A DNA stretch of 64,000 nt from Shewanella japonica (GTDB taxonomy: Bacteria; Pseudomonadota; Gammaproteobacteria; Enterobacterales; Shewanellaceae): NCBI RefSeq assembly GCF_002075795.1, contig NZ_CP020472.1, positions 789,001-853,000 on the forward strand. Reading direction: 5' to 3'. Below, piece by piece: positions 19,875 to 28,600 of the stretch; within the stretch, counting starts at the first letter, position 1, and each line of letters opens with the position of its first letter. The notes below the pieces were generated by a model. It did not search any database, was not told the DNA's origin, and saw only the letters and a list, made by a program, of their open reading frames with translations. A program made the translations under genes and the position numbers.

Positions 19875-20672
19875 ATGTTGTCAGAATCATATTTAAATCG
19901 TTTTGGTGGAATTGGCCGTTTATATGGTCAACATGCACTTGAAAACTTTGCCAAGGCACATGTGGTCATTATTGGGATTGGCGGTGTAGGCACTTGGGTT
20001 GCAGAGTCGTTAGCTCGTAGTGGGATCGGGCAAATCACATTAGTTGATTTAGATGACATTTGCGTGACTAATACTAATCGTCAATCTCATGCATTAGCGT
20101 CAACCATTGGCGAGTCAAAGGTTGAGGTGATGGCAAAGCGTTTACGTGAAATTAATCCAAAATGCGTTGTTAATGAAGTCGAAGATTTTATAACAGCAGA
20201 TAACTTGGCTGAATACTTGGGCACTAAGCAAGAGCCTCTTGCCATTGATTATGTGGTTGATTGTATTGACGCAGTAAAGCAGAAAGCGGCTTTAATTGCC
20301 TGGTGTAAGCGTAATAAACTGAAAATAGTGACCGTGGGTGGAGCGGGTGGTCAAACTGATCCAACCCAAATTCAGTTAACTGACTTAGCTAAAACCATTC
20401 AAGATCCTTTACTCGCAAAAGTGAGGGGGATTTTAAGACGTGAATATAATTTCACTAAAAATACGCAAAGACGGTTTGCTGTTGACGCGGTATTTTCAAC
20501 TCAACATCTAGTTTATCCGCAAAATGATGGCAGTGTATGTAGTACCAAGGCTGCATCTGACGGTAGCATGAGAATGGATTGTGCTTCAGGCTTTGGCGCG
20601 GTCACTATGGTCACAGGTACATTTGGTTTTATTGCCGCGAGCAGAGTCTTAGCAAGACTTGCAGAAAAGTAA
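19875..20672 (+). CDS. tcdA: tRNA threonylcarbamoyladenosine dehydratase TcdA (CsdL)
   Basis: TcdA is an E1/ThiF-like enzyme that uses ATP to cyclise the t6A37 modification of ANN-decoding tRNAs to ct6A. The 265-residue chain has the nucleotide-binding loop GIGGVG (34-39), the following acidic residue in LVDLDD, the NTNRQ segment and the later Cys region (GSVCSTKAASDGS). It closely resembles E. coli TcdA (YgdL). The ATG start is in keeping with the family N-terminus. In E. coli it works with CsdA/CsdE; these are not adjacent here. Confidence 0.95.
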   Translation: MLSESYLNRFGGIGRLYGQHALENFAKAHVVIIGIGGVGTWVAESLARSGIGQITLVDLDDICVTNTNRQSHALASTIGESKVEVMAKRLREINPKCVVNEVEDFITADNLAEYLGTKQEPLAIDYVVDCIDAVKQKAALIAWCKRNKLKIVTVGGAGGQTDPTQIQLTDLAKTIQDPLLAKVRGILRREYNFTKNTQRRFAVDAVFSTQHLVYPQNDGSVCSTKAASDGSMRMDCASGFGAVTMVTGTFGFIAASRVLARLAEK

Positions 20673-20972
20673 CTAAAGTTATCGCCCCCATTTCAGTGTT
20701 GCAACATTTTTTGGTGTAATCCAATAAGGTTACGCCATCTATATTAAGACTTTTCTGTATAGCAATGAACGATTTGCCATCTTCACATAGCGTAAGAGAA
20801 GCGTAATAATTAGCGGTCGAAATAGTTCTATTTCACATGGCCCACATCATCAGCCACGTCCCTGTGCATCTTAAGTCCTATTAAACATTTATTTTTTACT
20901 TACGGATAATCTCTTGGCACCAAAATTGCTTTTGAAGTGATAGATTCAAAAATCTGACACTTTGGACGTAAC

Positions 20973-21584
20973 ATGATGAAATTTAAATTAGATACCTTAA
21001 AGTTAGCCAATATTAAGCGTGTATTGGTAAGCGTGATGCTTTGGTGGGTGGTAGCGTGTGCAGTATTATTATTTGCACCGAACCATGTGTTACAAACTTT
21101 GTCCCTTGACGGTTTTGTGTCTAACTATGGGCACTTTATTGGTTTAGGTTTAATTGTTGGTGCCGCTTTCTTTTTGAGTCAGTTATTCACATTTGTTGTT
21201 GATGAGTCGATTAGTTACTTACGTGAAAAACGTGCCATAGAAACCATTGAAGCGAAAGTGAAGCTATTGGATCCGGCTGAACGTGCCTTATTACGAGAGT
21301 TCTTTCTGCAAGGAGCCACTATTTTGGCACTACCGCAAAACGAGTTAGCCGTTAAAGGACTCGTTGCAACAAGTATTCTTGAGCTTGTCGGTAATGAAAG
21401 ACATTACGCTATCCAAGGGCCTACTGCTGAATATAAGATTTCAATGAAGGCGCGCGTATACCTCAATCGGGAAGTGCTGCGTTTACCCGCTGGCGAACCA
21501 AGTAAAGAAGAGTTAACTCATCTAATCAAAGCAAGGCCGCAGTTTATTAATGGATTAGTGCAGCCAAGAAAACATGCCGCTTAA
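20973..21584 (+). CDS. Superinfection-exclusion-B (SieB)-like membrane protein
   Basis: The 203-residue protein has two membrane spans (about 18-36 and 48-70), followed by a cytoplasmic region with an acidic helix (LDPAERALLREFF near 96) and a basic C-terminus. The layout resembles the super-infection exclusion B family, known from lambdoid phages. No other phage gene is nearby, so this looks like a resident chromosomal member rather than a prophage remnant. Function in the host is unknown. The ribosome site is weak, and ATG ATG gives two adjacent start choices. Confidence 0.6.
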   Translation: MMKFKLDTLKLANIKRVLVSVMLWWVVACAVLLFAPNHVLQTLSLDGFVSNYGHFIGLGLIVGAAFFLSQLFTFVVDESISYLREKRAIETIEAKVKLLDPAERALLREFFLQGATILALPQNELAVKGLVATSILELVGNERHYAIQGPTAEYKISMKARVYLNREVLRLPAGEPSKEELTHLIKARPQFINGLVQPRKHAA

Positions 21585-21642
21585 TTGACTATGTCGACTT
21601 ATGTCACTGCTGTATTTTTCAATACGAATTTTTGACACAAAA

Positions 21643-21663
21643 ATGGGGGCTAAACGCCCCCTA
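21643..21663 (-). terminator. Terminator after the DUF3149 gene
   Basis: A GGGGGC/GCCCCC stem with a five-base loop is followed on the minus strand by ATTTTTG. It may also stop rightward transcription from the SieB-like gene, though the T run is poor on that side. Confidence 0.7.
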
Positions 21664-21713
21664 ATAATTTGCTAAGAAACACAAAAACTGACTTAAATCT
21701 AAATAAGTATTAC

Positions 21714-21845
21714 CTATTTTTTTGGAGCCGACTTCACAATAAACATCCACATCATGTACGACATAATTCCCATGGTGCAGAAGATAACAATCATTGATAG
21801 CAAACCTATTGCATTACCAAACATCAAATCTAACCAGAATGCCAT
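21714..21845 (-). CDS. DUF3149-family small membrane protein (43 residues)
   Basis: The frame encodes a 43-residue protein beginning MAFWLDLMFGNAIG and ending VKSAPKK. The hydrophobic stretch from about residue 10 to 37 forms one long or two short membrane spans, with methionine-rich content. Size and start match the DUF3149 family of very small membrane proteins with unknown function. AGAGG lies nine bases upstream of the ATG. An FNR-like box is centred about 68 bases upstream and a terminator follows, so this forms a complete small transcription unit. Confidence 0.8.
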   Translation of the reverse strand: MAFWLDLMFGNAIGLLSMIVIFCTMGIMSYMMWMFIVKSAPKK

Positions 21846-22112
21846 TTCATAATCCTCTTTATCGTGAAGTCATAAGTAACATATCGCATACATCTGTTAA
21901 CAATTATGATCTCGATCAATTAACCTTTCGGTTATTGCTTAATCGCTAATGTAATGTATTAGAAAGGAGTCAATTATATGCTTCATCACACAAATGCTGG
22001 CTAATCCAAGCAAGCTGAGACGTTTAAAGTAGTGTTTAACGTAACTGAATACTTGCTTTGAATGAGATTTGAGCTATTGAAATGAAAACTTCGATTAAGG
22101 TGCTGAAAGGGC
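21846..22112. other. Intergenic region upstream of the DUF3149 gene and tRNA-Leu
   Basis: It holds the FNR-like box at 21906-21919 and, at its right edge, the tRNA promoter. No coding region with support was seen. Confidence 0.45.
21906..21919 (-). promoter_or_regulatory. FNR/EtrA-like binding site upstream of the DUF3149 gene
   Basis: On the minus strand the site reads TTGAT-CGAG-ATCAT, nine of ten fixed positions of TTGAT-N4-ATCAA. It is centred about 68 bases before the ATG of the DUF3149 gene. Confidence 0.5.
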
Positions 22113-22140
22113 TTGCCATTGCCATTGGCCTAGGTATAAT
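22113..22140 (+). promoter_or_regulatory. Promoter of tRNA-Leu
   Basis: TTGCCA (22113-22118), a 16-base spacer and a perfect TATAAT (22135-22140) form a good sigma-70 promoter. The mature tRNA begins 46 bases past the -10 element. Confidence 0.7.
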
Positions 22141-22185
22141 TCTGATTCTCGATTGAGCCTAGCTCTTTTGAAACATCAATATGAT

Positions 22186-22270
22186 GCCGGTGTGGTGAAA
22201 TTGGTATACACGACGGATTCAAAATCCGTTGCTTTCGAGCGTGGCGGTTCAAGTCCGCCCACCGGTACCA
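22186..22270 (+). tRNA. tRNA-Leu (anticodon CAA)
   Basis: The sequence folds as a class II tRNA with a long variable arm. The seven-base acceptor stem is GCCGGTG with CACCGGT (one G-T pair), followed by the encoded ACCA end. The anticodon stem ACGGA/TCCGT encloses the loop TTCAAAA, giving anticodon CAA for UUG codons. The T arm has GGTTCAAGTCC. It has its own promoter and terminator. tRNA-Leu genes are common integration sites, but no integrase or duplicated tRNA end was seen nearby. Confidence 0.97.
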
Positions 22271-22287
22271 TCTCCTCTTTGAGGAAT

Positions 22288-22313
22288 AAACCGACTTAAT
22301 GTCGGTTTTTTTG
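22288..22313 (+). terminator. Terminator after tRNA-Leu
   Basis: The stem AAACCGAC/GTCGGTTT with a short loop is followed by a T run. It lies about 20 bases past the tRNA. Confidence 0.88.
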
Positions 22314-22385
22314 TGCCTGCTTTTGTTGAGATATGCCAATCTAACGCTTTAAGTTCTAATAACACCTATCGAAAATATTGCTTAA

Positions 22386-22616
22386 CTAATTGCTTTTATA
22401 TGTATTATTTCTTATTTGACGTTTTTCGAATCCAGCGACAATACCGAGTTCATAAAAGGGTATTTGACGTGTTAACGAATCTTGCAGTAGCGCGTAGCCG
22501 CTGTCATCGATAGAGAGTTCATCAGCAAGACTTTCGCCTTTAATCCAGCCTAGTCCATACAACAGAACAGCGGTCATGCAGGTGTATTGAATTATGCCTG
22601 AAAAATAATGCTTCAT
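22386..22616 (-). CDS. Hypothetical small protein with one membrane span
   Basis: A 76-residue frame has a basic start (MKHYF) followed by a hydrophobic stretch to about residue 25, then a polar tail. I do not recognise it. The ribosome site is poor, and the region is AT-rich with little other coding content, so the gene could be spurious. Confidence 0.35.
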   Translation of the reverse strand: MKHYFSGIIQYTCMTAVLLYGLGWIKGESLADELSIDDSGYALLQDSLTRQIPFYELGIVAGFEKRQIRNNTYKSN

Positions 22617-23080
22617 AAAAATCTCATATTTATCATGGTCTAAGTAAGAGTTGACCGGTTTTTTAACGACTCTATAGTATTACTTTTTTATTAAGCTATT
22701 GAATATGCTCAAAGTTAATAATGAGCGAATAGTAAAGGTAAGGGATGACATTTTTATGAAAGCTTAGCAAGGTTTATCAATAAGCAATCGTACCAATGAA
22801 ACTGTTTAAGTAGGGGATTTGGCTAATGCATTAAGTGCTAGAGGCTTAAATACTTTTGCTGGCCACATAAAAATAGTTTTTTAATTGAATTGTTATTAAC
22901 CAAGTAACGGTTATTAACTGCTGAATAAAGCACCATTATTGATTATTACTCTAGAGACTAAAGCTATTGTGAATAATTAAAGTACTTTTATGTCTGGCTA
23001 GATATAATTTTCTGATGAATATCATTTTAGGTATTGATGGTTTTATATGTTAATTGGTTAACTAATTGAGTCTCATGCAA
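22617..23080. other. AT-rich intergenic region
   Basis: About 460 bases with stop codons in all frames at short spacing. No gene, RNA structure or repeat was recognised here. Confidence 0.5.
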
Positions 23081-23113
23081 ATAATATAGGACACATTAAG
23101 TGTCCTATATTAT
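23081..23113 (-). terminator. Long perfect hairpin after the outer-membrane barrel gene
   Basis: A perfect fourteen-base-pair inverted repeat (ATAATATAGGACAC with its complement) has a five-base loop, 20 bases past the stop codon. On the minus strand it is not followed by a T run, so it may act as an mRNA 3' protector or a weak terminator. Confidence 0.55.
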
Positions 23114-23132
23114 TAGTATGTTAGTTATTTAA

Positions 23133-23696
23133 CTAGAACTTATAATCAATAGCTAAATAGACCTGCTGGGTATCATTTAATGAGAAGGTACCAGTATTCG
23201 CACCATTACCCACATCTTTTTCATAATCTTGCTTTAGGTATTGATAACCAATTTCTGTAGACCAGTTGTCATTGATATTGTACATAAAGCCAGTTTGACC
23301 ACCCCAAACGAAGTTATTGCCAGAGCTTAAATCAGCATCTTTAATACTCGTGTGTGTCATACCAGCAGTGGCGCCGACAAACCAATTCATTTTATTACTA
23401 GCACCGAGAGGAACAAGGTAATCGTAAGACAGTAAGAAGTTTTGCTGCTTGCCTATATCTTCAGAGTTGTAGCCATAAGTACCATATACACGGCTGTTGT
23501 CATTGATATAGGTACCAACACGAAGTTGATAAGCCATATCTTTTTCTTTTTCTTTAGTTCCATCTACTGAAGAATCTAATTTATAGGTATTTTTTTGGTA
23601 GCCAGCTGCGCCACCAATAAACCAATCAGATGCCATTGCAGGTACAGACATCATTGAGGTGATCACACCTGCTAAAATAAGTTGCTTTGTTTTCAT
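23133..23696 (-). CDS. Outer-membrane beta-barrel protein (small porin-like)
   Basis: From ATG 23696 (GGAG six bases upstream) the protein is 187 residues. It has a signal peptide ending near SVPAMAS and mature start DWFIGGAAGY. Alternating aromatic strands and a terminal phenylalanine (QVYLAIDYKF) indicate an eight-stranded OmpA/OmpX-like barrel. The longer frame to 23708 would start with TTG and overlaps the ribosome site. Function is not clear; small barrels of this kind act in adhesion, stress protection or porin roles. Confidence 0.8.
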   Translation of the reverse strand: MKTKQLILAGVITSMMSVPAMASDWFIGGAAGYQKNTYKLDSSVDGTKEKEKDMAYQLRVGTYINDNSRVYGTYGYNSEDIGKQQNFLLSYDYLVPLGASNKMNWFVGATAGMTHTSIKDADLSSGNNFVWGGQTGFMYNINDNWSTEIGYQYLKQDYEKDVGNGANTGTFSLNDTQQVYLAIDYKF

Positions 23697-24227
23697 AATC
23701 CACTCCAAGTAAAAAATGTAAGTCAGTTCGTTTTGATGGATTCACTATAATCTCGAGATGCTGAATAAAAACTGAATGAAAACATTAAGGTTTATTTTCG
23801 GCTAATTATTATTTGTTTAAGAATTAAACTTGGCTTGGTTTTCAATATTTATAATTAGTTATTTTTAATATGGCTAATTTGATGTTATTTAGACGAAATT
23901 ATTTGGTTCATCTTATTGTTGGTGAATGCCTTTTTTGTATATTCGAGTTGATTAAAGATTAGATGATCACAGTTTTACAATTAACTTTGTTTTTTACATG
24001 AGCAAGGTCACTGTATCGTTTTTAACTGATATTGAGTGCTGGGTTATTGATGTATAAACAAGGTGTAAGGCTGTCAAAAAACATAACCAGTCTATAGCCT
24101 TAAAAACGATTTCAGCATCATGGATACAGCGAGCTCCCTACATTAACTCTGCTGTTGACTCTGAAATCAATCTGTTATGACGCAGGAAGTCATACATAAA
24201 TTAATGTTTGCTAAGGAGATTTAGCTA
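23697..24227. other. Divergent AT-rich intergenic region before the dcu gene
   Basis: About 530 bases separate the barrel gene from the C4-dicarboxylate carrier. TTTGATGGATTCACTATAAT, close to the barrel gene, contains a TATAAT-like element on the plus strand only. No regulator site met consensus (see rejected items). Confidence 0.4.
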
Positions 24228-25550
24228 ATGTTCTATATTCATATGCTGTTGCTGCTAGCGGTGATATTCGTTGGTATCCGTCACGGTGGTGTTGCGTTTG
24301 GTTTGCTTGGCGGTTTAGGTGTTTCGGTTTTGGCATTTGTGTTCGGTATTGCCCCAGGATCGCCGCCAGTCAGTGTTATGCTGATTATTCTCGCTGTAGT
24401 GGCTGCTTCAGCTACCCTTGAGGCCACGGGTGGCCTTAAGTTATTAGTTAAATATGCTGAAAAATTACTTAGAAAACATCCTAGCCAAATTACTTTTTTA
24501 GGCCCGTTATGTACTTATTCGTTAACTGTTTTAGTGGGAACCGGCCATTCAGTTTACCCACTATTGCCAGTTATTTATGATGTTGCTTATAAAAAAGGTA
24601 TTCGTCCTGAGCGTCCATTAGCTATGGCAACAGTGGCATCTCAAATGGGGATTACTGCAAGCCCTATTGCTGCTGCGGCGGCAGTAGTCATGGCCACTGC
24701 GATGGATAACAATCTTGATATCAGTTTAATTAATGTGTTGTCGGTAACGATTCCGGCTACGTTAGTTGGTGTGCTTGCAGGTTGCGCTTGGAGTTTACAT
24801 CGCGGGAAAGATTTAGATAAAGATGAGGCATTTCAAGAACGCCTTAAAGATGACGAGTTTCGTCAGAATCTGATTGATCCTGAAGTTGAAACTGACGATC
24901 AGGCACATACCGATAGCATTGCCAAAAGAGGTTTAGCATTATTTTTGGCCGGGATTTTATCTGTTATTGTGTTAGCTATGTTCAGTAAAGAATTGCTACC
25001 AGAAGGCGTAAAAATGTCTGTAGCGATACAGTTCATGATGTTGTCTGTTGGTGCGGTTATATTACTGGCAACCAAGGTTTCGCCACAAAAGATTGTTAAT
25101 AGTAATGTCTTTACTGCCGGTATGACGGCTGTGGTGATTATTTTTGGTATTGCATGGTTGAGTGACACTATTATTGGACATCATAAAAGCTACTTAGTGA
25201 GTTCATTAAGTGACTTAGTGAGCGCCTACCCTTGGTCATTTGCGATAGCCATGTTTATGGCATCTATTTTTCTTAAAAGCCAAGCGGCAGTATTAACGAT
25301 TATGTTCCCGTTGGGATTTGCATTAGGTATACCCGCACCTGTGTTAATTGGTGTTATACCTGCTTGTTATGCTTACTTCTTTTTCCCATTCTACCCAAGT
25401 GATTTAGCGGCAATTAGCTTTGACCGCTCAGGTACGACAAATATTGGTAAGTATGTGTTAAATCATAGCTTTTTAGTGCCAGGATTTATCGGTGTCACCA
25501 CGGCAACCGTATTGGGCTACTTTATCTCGACATTGGTTATTAATCATTAA
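24228..25550 (+). CDS. Anaerobic C4-dicarboxylate transporter, DcuA/DcuB family
   Basis: Dcu carriers exchange fumarate, malate, aspartate or succinate across the inner membrane, often during fumarate respiration. The 440-residue protein has about eleven hydrophobic spans and family motifs such as GTGHSVYPLLPVIYD and QMGITASPIAAAAAV. A soluble loop rich in acidic residues lies near 195-230. AAGGAG is nine bases before the ATG. Which paralogue (DcuA or DcuB) it is cannot be decided. It is monocistronic, with a terminator right after the stop. Confidence 0.92.
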   Translation: MFYIHMLLLLAVIFVGIRHGGVAFGLLGGLGVSVLAFVFGIAPGSPPVSVMLIILAVVAASATLEATGGLKLLVKYAEKLLRKHPSQITFLGPLCTYSLTVLVGTGHSVYPLLPVIYDVAYKKGIRPERPLAMATVASQMGITASPIAAAAAVVMATAMDNNLDISLINVLSVTIPATLVGVLAGCAWSLHRGKDLDKDEAFQERLKDDEFRQNLIDPEVETDDQAHTDSIAKRGLALFLAGILSVIVLAMFSKELLPEGVKMSVAIQFMMLSVGAVILLATKVSPQKIVNSNVFTAGMTAVVIIFGIAWLSDTIIGHHKSYLVSSLSDLVSAYPWSFAIAMFMASIFLKSQAAVLTIMFPLGFALGIPAPVLIGVIPACYAYFFFPFYPSDLAAISFDRSGTTNIGKYVLNHSFLVPGFIGVTTATVLGYFISTLVINH

Positions 25551-25570
25551 CTGATAAGTCAATCGACATA

Positions 25571-25598
25571 AAAAAGCCCAGCATATGCTGGGCTTTTT
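25571..25598. terminator. Bidirectional terminator between dcu gene and subtilase gene
   Basis: A long stem (AAAAAGCCCAGCA/TGCTGGGCTTTTT) lies between two convergent genes, with T runs on both strands. Confidence 0.92.
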
Positions 25599-25619
25599 AC
25601 GTTAAGTGTTAAATAACGA

Positions 25620-28600
25620 TTATGACTTCATTTTACGACGACGGAACATCGCTAAAGGAAGAAGAAGCGTAGTTAACCAGCCCATAGAGCCGCTGTCATC
25701 CTTAAGGTCAGGAGCAGAAAGAATATCTATTGAAACTTGTTCAGTAGTACTATCTGCTTCGCCATCATTTGCTGTGACAGTGAAGGTATAGACACCAGTC
25801 TTAGTAGAAACAAAGCTAATATCTTTGGCTGTACTATCGAAAGATACATCTACAGGTCCAGCTGTTTGAGTCCAAGCATATGTTAGCGAGTCACCATCAA
25901 CATCAGCAGCACCAGAACTAACCGTTGCTTCCAGACCTACTAAGATCTTGCTGGCTGAAGGGGATACAGTCGGTGCATCATTAACATTGGTTACATCAAC
26001 CACCACTTCAGTTGGAGTGCTTACAGTACCTGCAGCGTCTGTAGCTGAGTAGGTAAACATATCCTTACCGAAGAAATCTTTATTAGGCGTGTAAGTTGCT
26101 TCGCCAGACTCTGTGATTGTCACTGTACCATTTGCTGGCTCATCAACAATTTTCACCATACCAAGATCACCTGTAGCGGCAATATTGATAATGCGTTGAG
26201 CAGAGGCAGTTATACCATCACCAGTCACTTTAGAGCGAGCCACTTTTTGAGCTGGCATTGTATCATTCTCTAAAACGTTGAATGTAACAGCTGTTTCTTC
26301 AACTGTAGTTGAGCTGTCCATATACCCAAGATCGAAATCTTCCGCTGTTGCTTTATAGTCAATTTTGACTTGTCCAGCAGCTGATGAAACAACTTGAAGG
26401 TAGTCATCGTTAGTTACCGCAGTTCCTTCGCCATTGTAGTAATAAGTAGAACCAATCGTGCCACCTATATTTTCTGCACCAATAGATACATTCGCAGGCA
26501 TATTTGGAATATCTAGGTAGTTAAATGAAACATCTTCAACATCGCCAATCTTAATCCAAACACTAAATGAATATGCCGTACCAGATGGGTCGGCATATAA
26601 TTGGCCATCGTTCCATTCAACAACAATGAAGGTTCCTGATGCAAGTTCGATAATGTTTAAGCCTAATTGACCGCCACCAGTATCAGTTGCAGTTCCATCA
26701 CTTAAATCAAAATCTGACCAGAAAGGAGCAAGAATGTTATTAGGGTTAGCACTATCAGGTAATTCTTTATTATTCCAAGTACCGCCTGTATTACCGCCAC
26801 CAACTAAAACAATACCATTGTCTGAAATCGTAATCGTATCGTAAGTTGAACCATTATATTTGAATGATGGAAGACCTTCATAAGTGAATGACTTTTCATC
26901 ACACCCTTCGTCACATGTTGGAATAAATGCTAAATCTGCATCAAAAATACTTGGATAAGTACCAGTGAAGGCTTCGATAGACATTTCAGATTGCTCTAAA
27001 CTTCCAACCCAAGTAATTACACCAGTTTCTTCGTTTACACTAAAGCCATTTTGAGAAGCATTGGTTAAAGTAACTGATACATCATCTTCTGAAGTTAGCA
27101 TGGAACCTTCAGGTGCCATTGCTGTGAAGGTAACAGTATTCTCAAACATGGTGTTGTTGAGCACTGCTGAAATTTCCATATCATCTGAAGTCGTCAAATC
27201 TGCATCATCAGAAGTTACAGAAATCAATGAAGAGTCGCTAGACTCTTGCGCTAACACTGCAAGAGGTAAATGAGCATCTTGCATGCCTGATGCACTCGAA
27301 AGCATCACATTACCGAATATCCAATCACCATATTCTGCAAAAGTAGAATCGACTGTGACCATAAAGGTCGCAGAGCCGCCAGCTGGGGTATCTAAAGTAC
27401 TTGGAGAAACCATGATGCCTGCAGAATCAGAGCTTGCGGCTAATGACCATGAGGTGTCTTCTTCACTCTTATTGTAAACCGTGCGAGTGAAAGTACATGG
27501 ACCAACACATGAATCAGCAGCAATTGAAGGCTTATCGAAAGTTAATACCGCTTTAGCTGCAGCATCTAAATCCATACGACCCGCACCCATTGCAAACGGT
27601 GAAGCTGCAGTAGTTGCATCATCATCTAGGATGCCATCAACAGTTGAAGTTGATGTTAGCGCGGTCTTAATATCATTTGCAGACCAATCAGGATGTAATT
27701 GACGCATCATTGCTGCAGCGCCAGCAACATGAGGGCTTGCCATACTGGTCCCAGAGATCATATTGAAATCTAGTCCACCATCATCAGGCGAGTAAGCTGA
27801 TAAGATATTAGTACCTGGAGCAGCAATATCCGGCTTTAAGATATTTTGGTTACCGTTTGGACCGCGTGAGCTAGAACTATTAATGGTATCGGCTAGTTCA
27901 GGTACCATTAAACGCTTAATTTCTGAACCAACAGTACCTTCGGTTGCCGTTTCGCCCATAGTATCGATAATATCTAATCCGTCACCATTTGAAATCATCA
28001 CCGATGGGAATGTAACGCCAGGCATAGACATGGTAATCGGTGCACCAGGATTACTGTTATATACTACAAGTGCACTTGCACCAGCATTCATCGCATTTTC
28101 AGCTTTCGACGAAAATGCACAAGCACCTCGAGATATTAATGCGATACTGTCTTTAAAGCTATCAACTGGGAAAGCATCACACCCTTCAAAATTAGCTTCA
28201 TCGATATTTATTGCAGCAACAACAGGTGCTGTAACATCCATTTCGATAACCGTATCAGAACCAGGGATTGCGAGTAAGTCTTCACCACCAGCATTGAAAC
28301 TGTTGGCAAAGTAGCGGCCTGTTGTGCTGTTGGCTACAGCAATACCAGACTCAATACATGCAGGGCAACCAATAGTGCTTGCGCCATTACCGTCGTTACC
28401 CGCTGCAGAAACAACGACAACACCCGCCGCTTCAGCTGCTTCAAACATGGTTTTATATGGGCTACTGGCAGGATCCGCACCAGCGCCACCACCCCAAGAG
28501 TTGTTGATAACATCAGCGCCATCATTAACTGCATGCTCTAACGCTTCCATTAACATGATGTTAGAGCCACTACCACCTGAACAGTCTGCTTTAGAATATA

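Noticed and set aside
20973..21584. Prophage remnant suggested by the SieB-like gene
   Set aside because: No other phage genes, attachment repeats or integrase lie nearby, and the flanks are ordinary chromosomal genes.
22082..22156. A 24-codon frame (MKTSIKVLKG...) that could be a membrane peptide
   Set aside because: It has no ribosome site and overlaps the tRNA-Leu promoter (TTGCCA-N16-TATAAT), which explains the sequence better.
22130..22339. Minus-strand frame of 69 codons across the tRNA-Leu gene
   Set aside because: It is antisense to the tRNA and its terminator and has no ribosome site.
24155..24170. FNR-like half-sites TTGAC and ATCAA before the dcu gene
   Set aside because: The half-sites are separated by six bases instead of four, so it does not fit the FNR consensus.
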